Shown here one piece after another: positions 1-6,028 of a stretch of DNA of 10,173 nucleotides. The notes under the pieces were generated by a model, which ran no database searches, was not told where the DNA came from, and was given only the letters and a program-made list of their open reading frames with translations. The DNA comes from UBA1543 sp964596375 (GTDB lineage: Bacteria; Pseudomonadota; Zetaproteobacteria; Mariprofundales; Mariprofundaceae). Every line of letters starts with the position of its first letter. Position 1 is the stretch's first letter. The position numbers and the translations under genes were made by a program. The DNA is taken from assembly GCA_964596375.1 (NCBI GenBank), contig CAZQTO010000086.1, positions 1 through 10,173 of the forward strand, given 5' to 3'.

Positions 1-1
1 T

Positions 2-388
2 GTACCCGAGGCACGATTGATGGTGATTGAGCAGGCGGAGAACTACGGTCTGGCGCAATTGCATCAATTACGCGGTCGGGTGGGGCGCGATGCGGCACAG
101 GGTTATTGCGTGCTGCTGCCGACTGCAGAGGCATCGAAGCATTCCCTTGAACGTCTGCGTCATATGGCCACCTGCCACGACGGGCTGGAACTGGCTGAAC
201 TGGATTTGAAACTGCGCGGCGCCGGTGATGCGCTGGGAGCACGGCAGAGCGGCGATATGGGTTTCAGGTTGCTCGACGTCAGTCGTGATTCGGCACTGGT
301 CCGCCACTGGCACGAGCACCTTCCCGAAAAGGAACCGACTGAGGCCATGCTGCGCTTCTGGCGTCCGATGGCTGAAAGTGTGGATTAA
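2..388 (+). CDS. recG: ATP-dependent DNA helicase RecG, C-terminal part (5' truncated by window)
   Basis: This is the last 128 residues of RecG, the superfamily 2 helicase that remodels stalled replication forks and branched recombination intermediates in the cytoplasm. The frame is open from base 2, so the gene starts outside the window. Near its start it reads VPEARLMVIEQAENYGLAQL, followed by HQLRGRVGR, which is helicase motif VI. Next comes a segment reading HDGLELAELDLKLRGAGDAL and then GARQSGD. The order 'DG-x-AE-DL-x-RG-GD-LG-RQSG' fits the RecG C-terminal region. Mfd, the other candidate, shares motif VI but diverges after it. The ending RFWRPMAESVD resembles the short RecG tail, so the C-terminus looks complete. 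The stop is TAA. No clear terminator follows, only a weak GC-rich hairpin near 425-450 with no T-run, so read-through into the next gene is possible. Confidence 0.9.
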   Translation, partial: VPEARLMVIEQAENYGLAQLHQLRGRVGRDAAQGYCVLLPTAEASKHSLERLRHMATCHDGLELAELDLKLRGAGDALGARQSGDMGFRLLDVSRDSALVRHWHEHLPEKEPTEAMLRFWRPMAESVD

Positions 389-468
389 TTAATGAGTCAT
401 TACGCGTGACAGGTGTTGGATATGCGCCCTGCTGCGCAACATCTACCCTCCATTCATAGGTGAAATCT

Positions 469-478
469 TTGCTATACT
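469..478 (+). promoter_or_regulatory. Candidate extended -10 promoter for the exported-protein pair
   Basis: The sequence TTGCTATACT has a TGC extension directly before a good -10 box (TATACT, 473-478). No convincing -35 box lies 16-18 bases upstream, which is normal for extended -10 promoters. Transcription would start near 485, about 27 bases before the preferred start codon. The promoter lies in the 111-base gap after recG. It is inferred from sequence only. Confidence 0.45.
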
Positions 479-511
479 CGATTACATGATAATGACGGAG
501 TGGCCAAGCGT

Positions 512-1069
512 ATGATGCGATTCATCCTCGTTGCCTGTCTGGGGGTATTGTTCCATATCTTCACCATGCAGACCGTATTTGCGAGTGATGCAGCCGCTGG
601 TGCTGTCCGGAATACACCTGTTGTTGCAGCGCCAGTAGAGACAGGTATAGGCACCACAAAGACTTCGAACAAGGTGAATACGAAGAAAGAAAAAGTCGCG
701 GCAGCGCATGCAGGCGTTAACTCCAAACAGGCGAAGGTGGTAGAGCGGGGAGATCAAAAGGCACCCGCCCAAGCGATTGCTACCGAAAAACATTTCGACA
801 TGGATGCGCTGATTGAGCGGATTAAGGAGAGCAAGGCTATTGGGACGTTTACCAAGCTGGCGCTGCGCTCGGATGCGCTTGATATGGTCGATCTGATCAA
901 GGCCTATCGACGACAGGCAAATCGTATATCGCTGGATGAGGTGCGAGCCCGTTTCGATGGTTTGTTGCTTAAGGTGCTGGCCCTGTTGGACGATGATCCT
1001 GTTCTATCCCGTGATATCAGTATGTCTCGCGAGGGTATCTGGAATAGTTTATTGGAGGTGAAGGCATGA
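512..1069 (+). CDS. Exported protein of unknown function with Lys/Ala-rich linker and helical C-terminal domain
   Basis: I do not recognise a family. From ATG 512 the product is 185 residues. Residues 1-24 look like a Sec signal peptide: a short basic start (MMR), a hydrophobic core and a likely cleavage after VFA at residue 24. Residues 25-92 are low-complexity and rich in Ala, Lys, Val and Thr, probably a flexible linker. Residues 94-185 are rich in charged and hydrophobic residues in helical spacing (ALIERIKESKAIG, LLLKVLALLDDDP) and look like a compact helical domain. There is no lipobox and no further membrane segment, so a periplasmic location is likely. Start choice: an in-frame GTG at 500 overlaps the GGAG (497-500) that would serve as its own ribosome site, so ATG 512 fits better; ATG 515 is also possible. 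The stop overlaps the next start codon as ATGA, implying translational coupling. Being a gene is well supported; the function is unknown. Confidence 0.75.
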   Translation: MMRFILVACLGVLFHIFTMQTVFASDAAAGAVRNTPVVAAPVETGIGTTKTSNKVNTKKEKVAAAHAGVNSKQAKVVERGDQKAPAQAIATEKHFDMDALIERIKESKAIGTFTKLALRSDALDMVDLIKAYRRQANRISLDEVRARFDGLLLKVLALLDDDPVLSRDISMSREGIWNSLLEVKA

Positions 1070-1335
1070 ACACATTGAGTTTGGCTATTCGGGGAGGAGT
1101 AATAGCGCTGGCGCTGGTCCTTGTGCCAGCCGGGGCCTTTGCGGTGACCAAGGCGGAGGACATTGCCACCACCATTATGCTGCGCGGACAGCCCTGTGGC
1201 GGTAATGCGGTGACGAATATCTCTGAGCAGAAGGATGCGGCCGGTAATACCGTGATCATGGCAACCTGCCCGAACGGCAAGCGCTATCGGATTGATGTGT
1301 CGAGTAGTGGTCGGGTGAGCGTTACGCCGCTTTGA
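1066..1335 (+). CDS. Small exported protein of unknown function with two cysteines
   Basis: This 89-residue product has a clear signal peptide, with a hydrophobic core over about residues 8-22 and likely cleavage after AFA (residue 26). The mature protein would have about 63 residues. It contains exactly two cysteines, Cys44 (in GQPCGGN) and Cys68 (in ATCPNGK), which could form a disulfide in the periplasm. The C-terminal half (NTVIMATCPNGKRYRIDVSS) alternates in a way that suggests beta strands. A strong ribosome site, GGAGGTG at 1054-1060, lies 5 bases before the ATG inside the end of the previous gene, and the start overlaps the previous stop as ATGA. The two genes are therefore probably co-translated and may act together. 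The last 14 bases overlap the 3' end of the convergent malQ gene. No family is recognised. Confidence 0.75.
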   Translation: MNTLSLAIRGGVIALALVLVPAGAFAVTKAEDIATTIMLRGQPCGGNAVTNISEQKDAAGNTVIMATCPNGKRYRIDVSSSGRVSVTPL

Positions 1336-2779
1336 GAACGCGGCAGGAGCGCAGGTTCAGTTCGTAGGCGTGCGACCAGGCATCATCAAGCGCTTCATCG
1401 CCGGTCATGCGCCACTGCCAGTTGCTATCGATGGTTCCCGGTGTGTTGAACCTCGCCTCCGAGCCAAGTGACAGCAGATCCTGCATCGGGATCACGGCAA
1501 GCCGGGCATCCGATTCAATGGCCAGCCGAATCAGCGGCCATGGCATGTTATCACCGCTTAAATCGGCATGTGCCGCAAGGCATTCAATCTCGTGTTCAGA
1601 GCGTTCGGCAAACCAGCCGAGGCTGGTGTCGTTGTCGTGCGTGCCGGTATAGATGACGCTGTTGGCGCTGAAATTACCCGGCAGGTAGGGGTTGTTCTCG
1701 GAGCCATCAAAGGCGAATTGCAGCACCTTCATGCCCGGCAGGCCGAAGGCATTGAGTAAGGCGGTGACCTCCGGGGTAATCATGCCGAGGTCTTCGGCAG
1801 CAATCGGCAGGGTGCCCAGCTTGTTCTGCAGTGCGGTCAGTAGCTTATCGCCGGGAGCCTTGATCCACTCACCAATCCTGCCGTCCTGACGGTCACCCGG
1901 AATAGACCAGTAGGCTTCAAGGCCACGGAAATGATCGATGCGCAGCAGATGCATGCGTTGCATTTGTGCATTAATGCGTCGAATCCACCAGTCGAAACCG
2001 GTTTTTTCAAGGGCGTCCCAGCGGTAAAGCGGGTTGCCCCAACGCTGGCCGTTTTCGGCAAAATAGTCGGGTGGAACACCCGCCACTTCGTCGCACAGGC
2101 CTTGTTTGTTCACGGTGAACAGGGACTGGTTGGCCCAAACATCGGCAGAGTCGTGCGCCACATAGATGGGCAGGTCTCCAAATAAGATCACGCCGCGTGA
2201 TTCGGCATGCTGTTTGAGCGCATGCCACTGACGGGCAAAGGCAAACTGCTCGAAGACCACTTGCTGCATGGCGGCAGCGCATTCCTCAGCAGCGTTTTTC
2301 AGGGCTTTGGCATTGCGCTTGGCCAGAAGCCTGCTCCACTGCCACCATGGGCTTCCGCTATTGCGCTGTTTCAGTGCCGTAAACAGTGCGAAATCCTCAA
2401 GCCAGTCGCCATTGGCCTGGCGGAAATTATTCACCTCCAGGGCAAGCGCAGCATCGCGGGCAACGGCATGCCAGAAGGCATGGCCGGCATGGGCAAGCGG
2501 GTTGTCGACATCGGTTGAGCTAAGCCAGCCTTCTGCCACAAGGGCGCGCAAGTCGATCAGATCGGGATTGCCGGCGAAGGTGGACAGCGATTCGTAGGGC
2601 GAGCCATGACCATGTGTTGGGCCGAGCGGCAGGAACTGCCACACGGAAAAACCACCCTTGCAGATGCTGTCGATGAAGGCATGCGCCTCACTGCCCAGGG
2701 TGCCGTTGTTTTGCGGTCCGGGGAGTGCGGTGATGTGCAAGAGTACGCCGGCGCGCCGCCGATCCAGCCATGTGTTCAT
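1322..2779 (-). CDS. malQ: 4-alpha-glucanotransferase (amylomaltase, GH77)
   Basis: MalQ transfers alpha-1,4-glucan segments between maltodextrin chains in the cytoplasm, releasing glucose and longer chains that other enzymes can use. The 485 residues match the short amylomaltase type of about 500 residues, rather than the E. coli form of about 690 with its N-terminal extension. The N-terminus (RRAGVLLHITALPG) and a later GSPYESLSTFAGNP (59-72) are family signatures. The expected catalytic residues are present: nucleophile Asp282 in LRIDHFRG, acid/base Glu329 in AAEDLG and Asp382 in GTHDNDTS. GDLPIYVAHDSADVW (201-215) and a C-terminal SRMN-like region with RFNTPGT and NWQWR (443-457) also fit. 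Start ATG 2779 has only a weak ribosome site (AAGG about 11 bases upstream), so coupling to the preceding GH57 gene, 35 bases away, is likely. It is last in the glgC-GH57-malQ group. No terminator lies between it and the convergent gene. Confidence 0.95.
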   Translation of the reverse strand: MNTWLDRRRAGVLLHITALPGPQNNGTLGSEAHAFIDSICKGGFSVWQFLPLGPTHGHGSPYESLSTFAGNPDLIDLRALVAEGWLSSTDVDNPLAHAGHAFWHAVARDAALALEVNNFRQANGDWLEDFALFTALKQRNSGSPWWQWSRLLAKRNAKALKNAAEECAAAMQQVVFEQFAFARQWHALKQHAESRGVILFGDLPIYVAHDSADVWANQSLFTVNKQGLCDEVAGVPPDYFAENGQRWGNPLYRWDALEKTGFDWWIRRINAQMQRMHLLRIDHFRGLEAYWSIPGDRQDGRIGEWIKAPGDKLLTALQNKLGTLPIAAEDLGMITPEVTALLNAFGLPGMKVLQFAFDGSENNPYLPGNFSANSVIYTGTHDNDTSLGWFAERSEHEIECLAAHADLSGDNMPWPLIRLAIESDARLAVIPMQDLLSLGSEARFNTPGTIDSNWQWRMTGDEALDDAWSHAYELNLRSCRVLKAA

Positions 2780-2814
2780 ATCAGAGTGCCTTTATCCTTT
2801 ACCGGGCGGGCGTA

Positions 2815-4515
2815 TCAGCTGCCGCGGCGCATGGTTCCGCCGCCTTCAGCGCTGCCGCCGCCTGCGGAAATGGGTGCCTCAAGCGCTGTCGGAACAGTTG
2901 TGCCAATCAGTTGGTAAAGCTTACGCAGATGGCTGCGGTACAGGCGGTCAAAATCGCGTACTGCGGGCCCGGGATTATAATCGCCGAACCACCAGCACCA
3001 GTCGGAGCCTTCACAGATGCGCAATTGTTCTGCAGCAGCAGCCAGTTTTTCGTCACTCAGCTTTCCATCTTCCTGTGCCTTGTCAAAAGCCAGCTTGGCT
3101 GCAATCAACAGCTCCCAGCCACGCGTTTTGGCCGCGTCACCGATCCATGTGGAGAGGTTGCCGTATACCCATGAGCCGGATGCCAGATGTTTGAGGCGAG
3201 GCTGTTCGGCATGGTGCGCAAGATATTCGGAGAAAGTGGTCAGTTCGAATTCCTTGTGTTCGGAAATGGCCTGATAGAGTGAGGTGAGGAAAGGCAGGCC
3301 ATTTTCATGAAAATGCTCCCAGGCATTTTCGCCGTCCATAATAATGGAGACCACCGGTGCTTTTTCCGCCAGGGTACGCTTGTGAATACCACCCAGTTCG
3401 TGGATAAAGTTGGCGACTGCATCATTGGTGTCCCAACTCTGGTATTCGAAGCCGATATGGTCGGAAAGACGGTCATCGCGGAAGAAGCAGGCAATCTTGC
3501 CATCCTTGCCCGTGCGCCACGGATGATACAGACCGCTGCCGCCCTGATGCTCGCGTACATTATAACCGAGCGATTGATGCAATACACCCTCGCCTGTGGC
3601 ACACCAGTCGAAGCCTGATTGCCCGAGCATATCCACAGTCGCCTGCGATACAGCGCCCTCAGCCGGCCAGCAGCCGCGTGCCGGATGGCCGAAACTGCTT
3701 GCATGCGCGCGTTTGGCCAGGTCGATATGCTCCTGCGCCCGCTCGCGGCCTCCCGGGTAGGGGGTGGCGGGAAGAATCGCATCCGGAACAGTCTCCAAAG
3801 CAGTCTTGAAATCCAGTTGCAGCGGTATGATCGGATGTGCATAGGGCGTGGTGGAAACCTCGATCTTGCCCAGTTCGGCGAGCTTGCGATAGCGCGGTGG
3901 AATATCCGCCATCAGGCTGGCAATCAGGGTAATCAGGTCGCGCCGGTCCTGTTGTGTGAAATTACGCGCTTTTTCGATCAGGCGGCGGGCAATAAAATGG
4001 GTGTTGCGAACCGTTTCGCCCAGCCAGGCAAGATGGTACCAGGTGACCAGATCGGTAAAATAGTTGTCGCCCAGATAATCCAGACCATCATGATGCCGGC
4101 ATTGTTCAGCCAGATTCCACAGGCGGCTATAGGCCGGATAGCGATGCAGATTGCGTGCGTGATTGAGGCGAAAACAGGTTTCCAGCAGCCAGTGGCGCGT
4201 TTCATTGCTGAAACAACCATCCGTGTGGGCCAAGGCGGCAAGCAGCGGGTCGGGCAGTTCGCCCCCATGATCCAGCCAGTCGCGAATGCGTTCGGCATAG
4301 TCGTCAATCTGGGCTGTCAGGGAAGGAACAAAATTGACCACGGCGCGGGCACCGGGCACCTGTTCCAGAATCGCTGCCATATCGGTGTAGTCCTTCATGG
4401 CATGCAGATAGACCCATGGCAGGGCATAGCTGCCGGATTCGGCATCGCGGTAGAATGGTTGATGCATATGCCAGCAGAAAACAACCGACAGCTTATGGGG
4501 TGCTGTTTTTTTCAT
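2815..4515 (-). CDS. Glycoside hydrolase family 57 protein (alpha-amylase / amylopullulanase-like)
   Basis: This 566-residue enzyme belongs to GH57, retaining enzymes acting on alpha-glucans. It opens with the family motif WHMHQP (residues 15-20). The likely nucleophile is Glu286 in GCWPAEGAVS, and the likely acid/base is Asp394 in IIMDGENAWEHF. A C-terminal GSDWCWWFGD segment (503-512) is typical of the alpha-amylase-like branch (COG1449-type). It lacks the GH57 branching-enzyme pattern as far as I can see. There is no signal peptide, so it should be cytoplasmic and act on stored glycogen or maltodextrins; exact substrate and bond specificity cannot be read from sequence. ATG 4515 is preferred over an in-frame TTG at 4533, because AGGA (4527-4524) sits 8 bases upstream of the ATG. 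The last 21 residues are Gly/Ser-rich and end in MRRGS, an unusual disordered tail. It lies between glgC and malQ, and all three are probably one operon. Confidence 0.9.
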   Translation of the reverse strand: MKKTAPHKLSVVFCWHMHQPFYRDAESGSYALPWVYLHAMKDYTDMAAILEQVPGARAVVNFVPSLTAQIDDYAERIRDWLDHGGELPDPLLAALAHTDGCFSNETRHWLLETCFRLNHARNLHRYPAYSRLWNLAEQCRHHDGLDYLGDNYFTDLVTWYHLAWLGETVRNTHFIARRLIEKARNFTQQDRRDLITLIASLMADIPPRYRKLAELGKIEVSTTPYAHPIIPLQLDFKTALETVPDAILPATPYPGGRERAQEHIDLAKRAHASSFGHPARGCWPAEGAVSQATVDMLGQSGFDWCATGEGVLHQSLGYNVREHQGGSGLYHPWRTGKDGKIACFFRDDRLSDHIGFEYQSWDTNDAVANFIHELGGIHKRTLAEKAPVVSIIMDGENAWEHFHENGLPFLTSLYQAISEHKEFELTTFSEYLAHHAEQPRLKHLASGSWVYGNLSTWIGDAAKTRGWELLIAAKLAFDKAQEDGKLSDEKLAAAAEQLRICEGSDWCWWFGDYNPGPAVRDFDRLYRSHLRKLYQLIGTTVPTALEAPISAGGGSAEGGGTMRRGS

Positions 4516-4523
4516 GAATACAT

Positions 4524-4527
4524 TCCT
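4524..4527 (-). promoter_or_regulatory. Ribosome binding site that sets the GH57 start
   Basis: On the minus strand AGGA lies 8 bases before ATG 4515. It is inside the extra N-terminal codons that the alternative TTG start at 4533 would use, which favours the ATG. Confidence 0.55.
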
Positions 4528-4545
4528 GTGCAAGAAGGCGTTGCC

Positions 4546-4572
4546 GCCGATTCTGATTGAAGCAGAACCGGC
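4546..4572 (-). other. RNA hairpin between glgC and the GH57 gene
   Basis: In the minus-strand transcript, GCCGGUUCUG pairs with CAGAAUCGGC around a 7-base loop (CUUCAAU). This gives ten base pairs, nine Watson-Crick and one G-U. The hairpin starts 27 bases past the glgC stop. No T-run follows, so it is not a standard intrinsic terminator. It could slow 3' decay of glgC mRNA, mark a processing site or reduce expression of the downstream genes. The structure is visible; the role is inferred. Confidence 0.5.
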
Positions 4573-4598
4573 GTCAACAGGCCATTCACTTTATTGGC

Positions 4599-5864
4599 TT
4601 AGAGCGAGTGCAGATCCTGTCCCAGCATCTCAGGAGTTACCAGAACGATGCCACCTTCGCTGACCTCAAAGCGCTTGGCATCTTCGATGGGATCTTCTCC
4701 GATGATGGTTCCTTCGGGGATGATTGTGCCCTTATCAATCACGCAGCGACTGATGCGGCAACCGCGGCGGATCTCCACATCCGGCAGGATGACGCTGTCG
4801 GTAACCTCGGAGAAGGAATGCACGCGCACATTCGAGAACAGTACGGAATGACGAACGGTGGAGCCGGTGATCAGGCAGCCGCCGGAAACCATCGTATCCA
4901 CGGCCATGCCGCGGCGTTCCTCATCGTCAAAGGCGAATTTGGCGGGGGGGAGTTGCTCCTGGTGTGTCCAGATGGGCCAGTTGTTGTCGTACATATCGAG
5001 ATCCGGCTGGATATCTGCCAGATTGATGTTGGCTTCCCAGTAGGCATCGATGGTGCCGACGTCGCGCCAGTAGGCGGGGCCGCCGGTATTGCCGTTGATA
5101 AAGGAGAAAGAGAAAATATTGGCGTTCTCGATGGCATCCGGGATAATATCATGACCGAAATCGTGGGTTGAGCTCTTATCTTCGGCGTCTTTAATCAGTC
5201 GGTTGCGCAGATACTCGGCGGTAAAGACATAAATCCCCATCGAGGCAAGTGCCTGCGTATCGTCTCCCGGCATGGACTTGGGGTTCGCCGGTTTTTCAGC
5301 GAATTCAATCACACGGGATTCATCATTGATGTCCATGACACCAAAAGACTTGGCCTCTTCAAGTGGAACCGGAATACAGCCGACGGTGATATCAGCACCC
5401 TTGGCGACATGCGCTGCGACCATTTTGCCATAGTCCATCTTGTAGATGTGGTCACCGGCCAGTACCACCACATACTCAGGGTTGTACTCGCGCATAATGT
5501 CCAGATTCTGAAAGATCGCATCGGCGGTGCCGGAATACCAACCTTCGCCGGTACGCTGCTGTGCGGGAAGCACCTCGACAAACTCACCGAACTGGCCGGA
5601 GAGGAATCCCCAACCGCGTTGCAGATGGCGTTGCAGGGAATGCGATTTGTACTGTGTAAGAACCGAGATGTGACGGATGCCGGAATTGATGCAGTTGGAT
5701 AGAGGGAAATCGATAATGCGGAACTTGCCGCCGAATGGAACTGCCGGTTTGGCGCGCCAGTCGGTGAGTTGTTTAAGGCGCGAGCCTCGACCGCCGGCCA
5801 GTACAATGGCCAGAGTTTCGCTGGTTAGTTTGCTGATATGACGTTGCATGGTAATTTCAGACAT
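4599..5864 (-). CDS. glgC: Glucose-1-phosphate adenylyltransferase (ADP-glucose pyrophosphorylase)
   Basis: GlgC makes ADP-glucose and pyrophosphate from glucose-1-phosphate and ATP, the committed and usually allosterically controlled step of bacterial glycogen synthesis. The 421 residues are close to E. coli GlgC (431). The N-terminal nucleotidyltransferase domain has AIVLAGGRGSRL (19-30), RAKPAVPFGGKFR (37-49), WYSGTADAIFQNL (109-121), LAGDHIYKMDY (catalytic Asp138) and FAEKP (sugar-phosphate Lys191). The C-terminal half carries the left-handed beta-helix signature, including VSGGCLITGS and VIDKGTIIPEG, and ends near VLVTPEML as in E. coli. Lys39 aligns with the E. coli lysine that binds the activator fructose-1,6-bisphosphate, so similar control is plausible. 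ATG 5864 is preferred: GAGGGAAGGG lies just upstream, and the additional 44 codons up to 5996 match no conserved GlgC sequence and run across the promoter region. It is first in a minus-strand group with the GH57 gene and malQ. Confidence 0.97.
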   Translation of the reverse strand: MSEITMQRHISKLTSETLAIVLAGGRGSRLKQLTDWRAKPAVPFGGKFRIIDFPLSNCINSGIRHISVLTQYKSHSLQRHLQRGWGFLSGQFGEFVEVLPAQQRTGEGWYSGTADAIFQNLDIMREYNPEYVVVLAGDHIYKMDYGKMVAAHVAKGADITVGCIPVPLEEAKSFGVMDINDESRVIEFAEKPANPKSMPGDDTQALASMGIYVFTAEYLRNRLIKDAEDKSSTHDFGHDIIPDAIENANIFSFSFINGNTGGPAYWRDVGTIDAYWEANINLADIQPDLDMYDNNWPIWTHQEQLPPAKFAFDDEERRGMAVDTMVSGGCLITGSTVRHSVLFSNVRVHSFSEVTDSVILPDVEIRRGCRISRCVIDKGTIIPEGTIIGEDPIEDAKRFEVSEGGIVLVTPEMLGQDLHSL

Positions 5865-5867
5865 TAT

Positions 5868-5877
5868 CCCTTCCCTC
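5868..5877 (-). promoter_or_regulatory. Ribosome binding site of glgC
   Basis: On the minus strand GAGGGAAGGG ends 3 bases before ATG 5864, and its GAGG/GGGA part has near-ideal spacing. It decides the start against the long upstream in-frame extension. Confidence 0.7.
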
Positions 5878-5895
5878 TCGTCCTTTATTATGAAA

Positions 5896-5908
5896 ATGCG
5901 AGTCGCAT
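5896..5908. promoter_or_regulatory. Perfect palindrome, candidate operator in the divergent glgC/pgm region
   Basis: ATGCGA-G-TCGCAT is a perfect inverted repeat with a single central base. It overlaps the edge of the candidate glgC -10 box (5912-5907) and the expected glgC start point near 5900, a position where a bound repressor would block glgC. It is about 77 bases from the nearest candidate pgm -10 box. I did not see a second copy in the window. Operator function and the protein that would bind are inferred and not identified. Confidence 0.4.
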
Positions 5909-5935
5909 CATAGCAACATGAGGGTGCAATAACCA
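5907..5935 (-). promoter_or_regulatory. Candidate glgC promoter (extended -10)
   Basis: On the minus strand, TGC-TATGAT gives an extended -10 box (5915-5907). A poor -35 (TGGTTA, 5935-5930) lies 17 bases upstream. The start would be near 5900, leaving a leader of about 36 bases before ATG 5864. A second option uses TTGCTA (5916-5911) as -35 and CATAAT (5892-5887) as -10 with an 18-base spacer, placing the palindrome inside the spacer. Confidence 0.45.
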
Positions 5936-5962
5936 CCGTCCGCTTTTGTGTGATTAGGCGGT

Positions 5963-6006
5963 TTGTTTTGTGCGCTATGGTTGCTATCCTGTGCATCTGC
6001 TATCAT
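5963..6006 (+). promoter_or_regulatory. Candidate pgm-glgB promoters (two extended -10 boxes)
   Basis: Two extended -10 boxes follow each other. TGC-TATCCT (5982-5990) has a -35-like TTGTTT (5963-5968) 16 bases upstream. TGC-TATCAT (5998-6006) has no -35 at normal spacing. Both would give short leaders before the pgm ATG at 6029. Which is used cannot be told from sequence. Confidence 0.4.
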
Positions 6007-6028
6007 CCACATTTTCGAGGGGAATTGA

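Noticed and set aside
425..450. Possible terminator hairpin after recG (TGCGC...GCGCA)
   Set aside because: The stem is only about five base pairs with no T-run, so it is too weak to call.
497..511. GGAGTGGCCAAGCG resembles the start of a Ser or Leu tRNA
   Set aside because: The following bases form no anticodon arm or T arm and are the signal peptide of a coding gene.
3619..4560. Long open frame (313 codons) on the + strand opposite the GH57 gene
   Set aside because: The minus strand holds a full GH57 protein with conserved motifs; the opposite frame shows no recognisable domain and is best explained by codon bias.
4557..5171. Open frame of 204 codons on the + strand opposite glgC
   Set aside because: It lies antisense to conserved GlgC sequence, shows no domain and is a shadow frame.
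5865..5996. Extended N-terminus of GlgC from an upstream in-frame start
   Set aside because: The extra 44 residues are not GlgC-like and cover the divergent promoter region, and a strong ribosome site supports ATG 5864.
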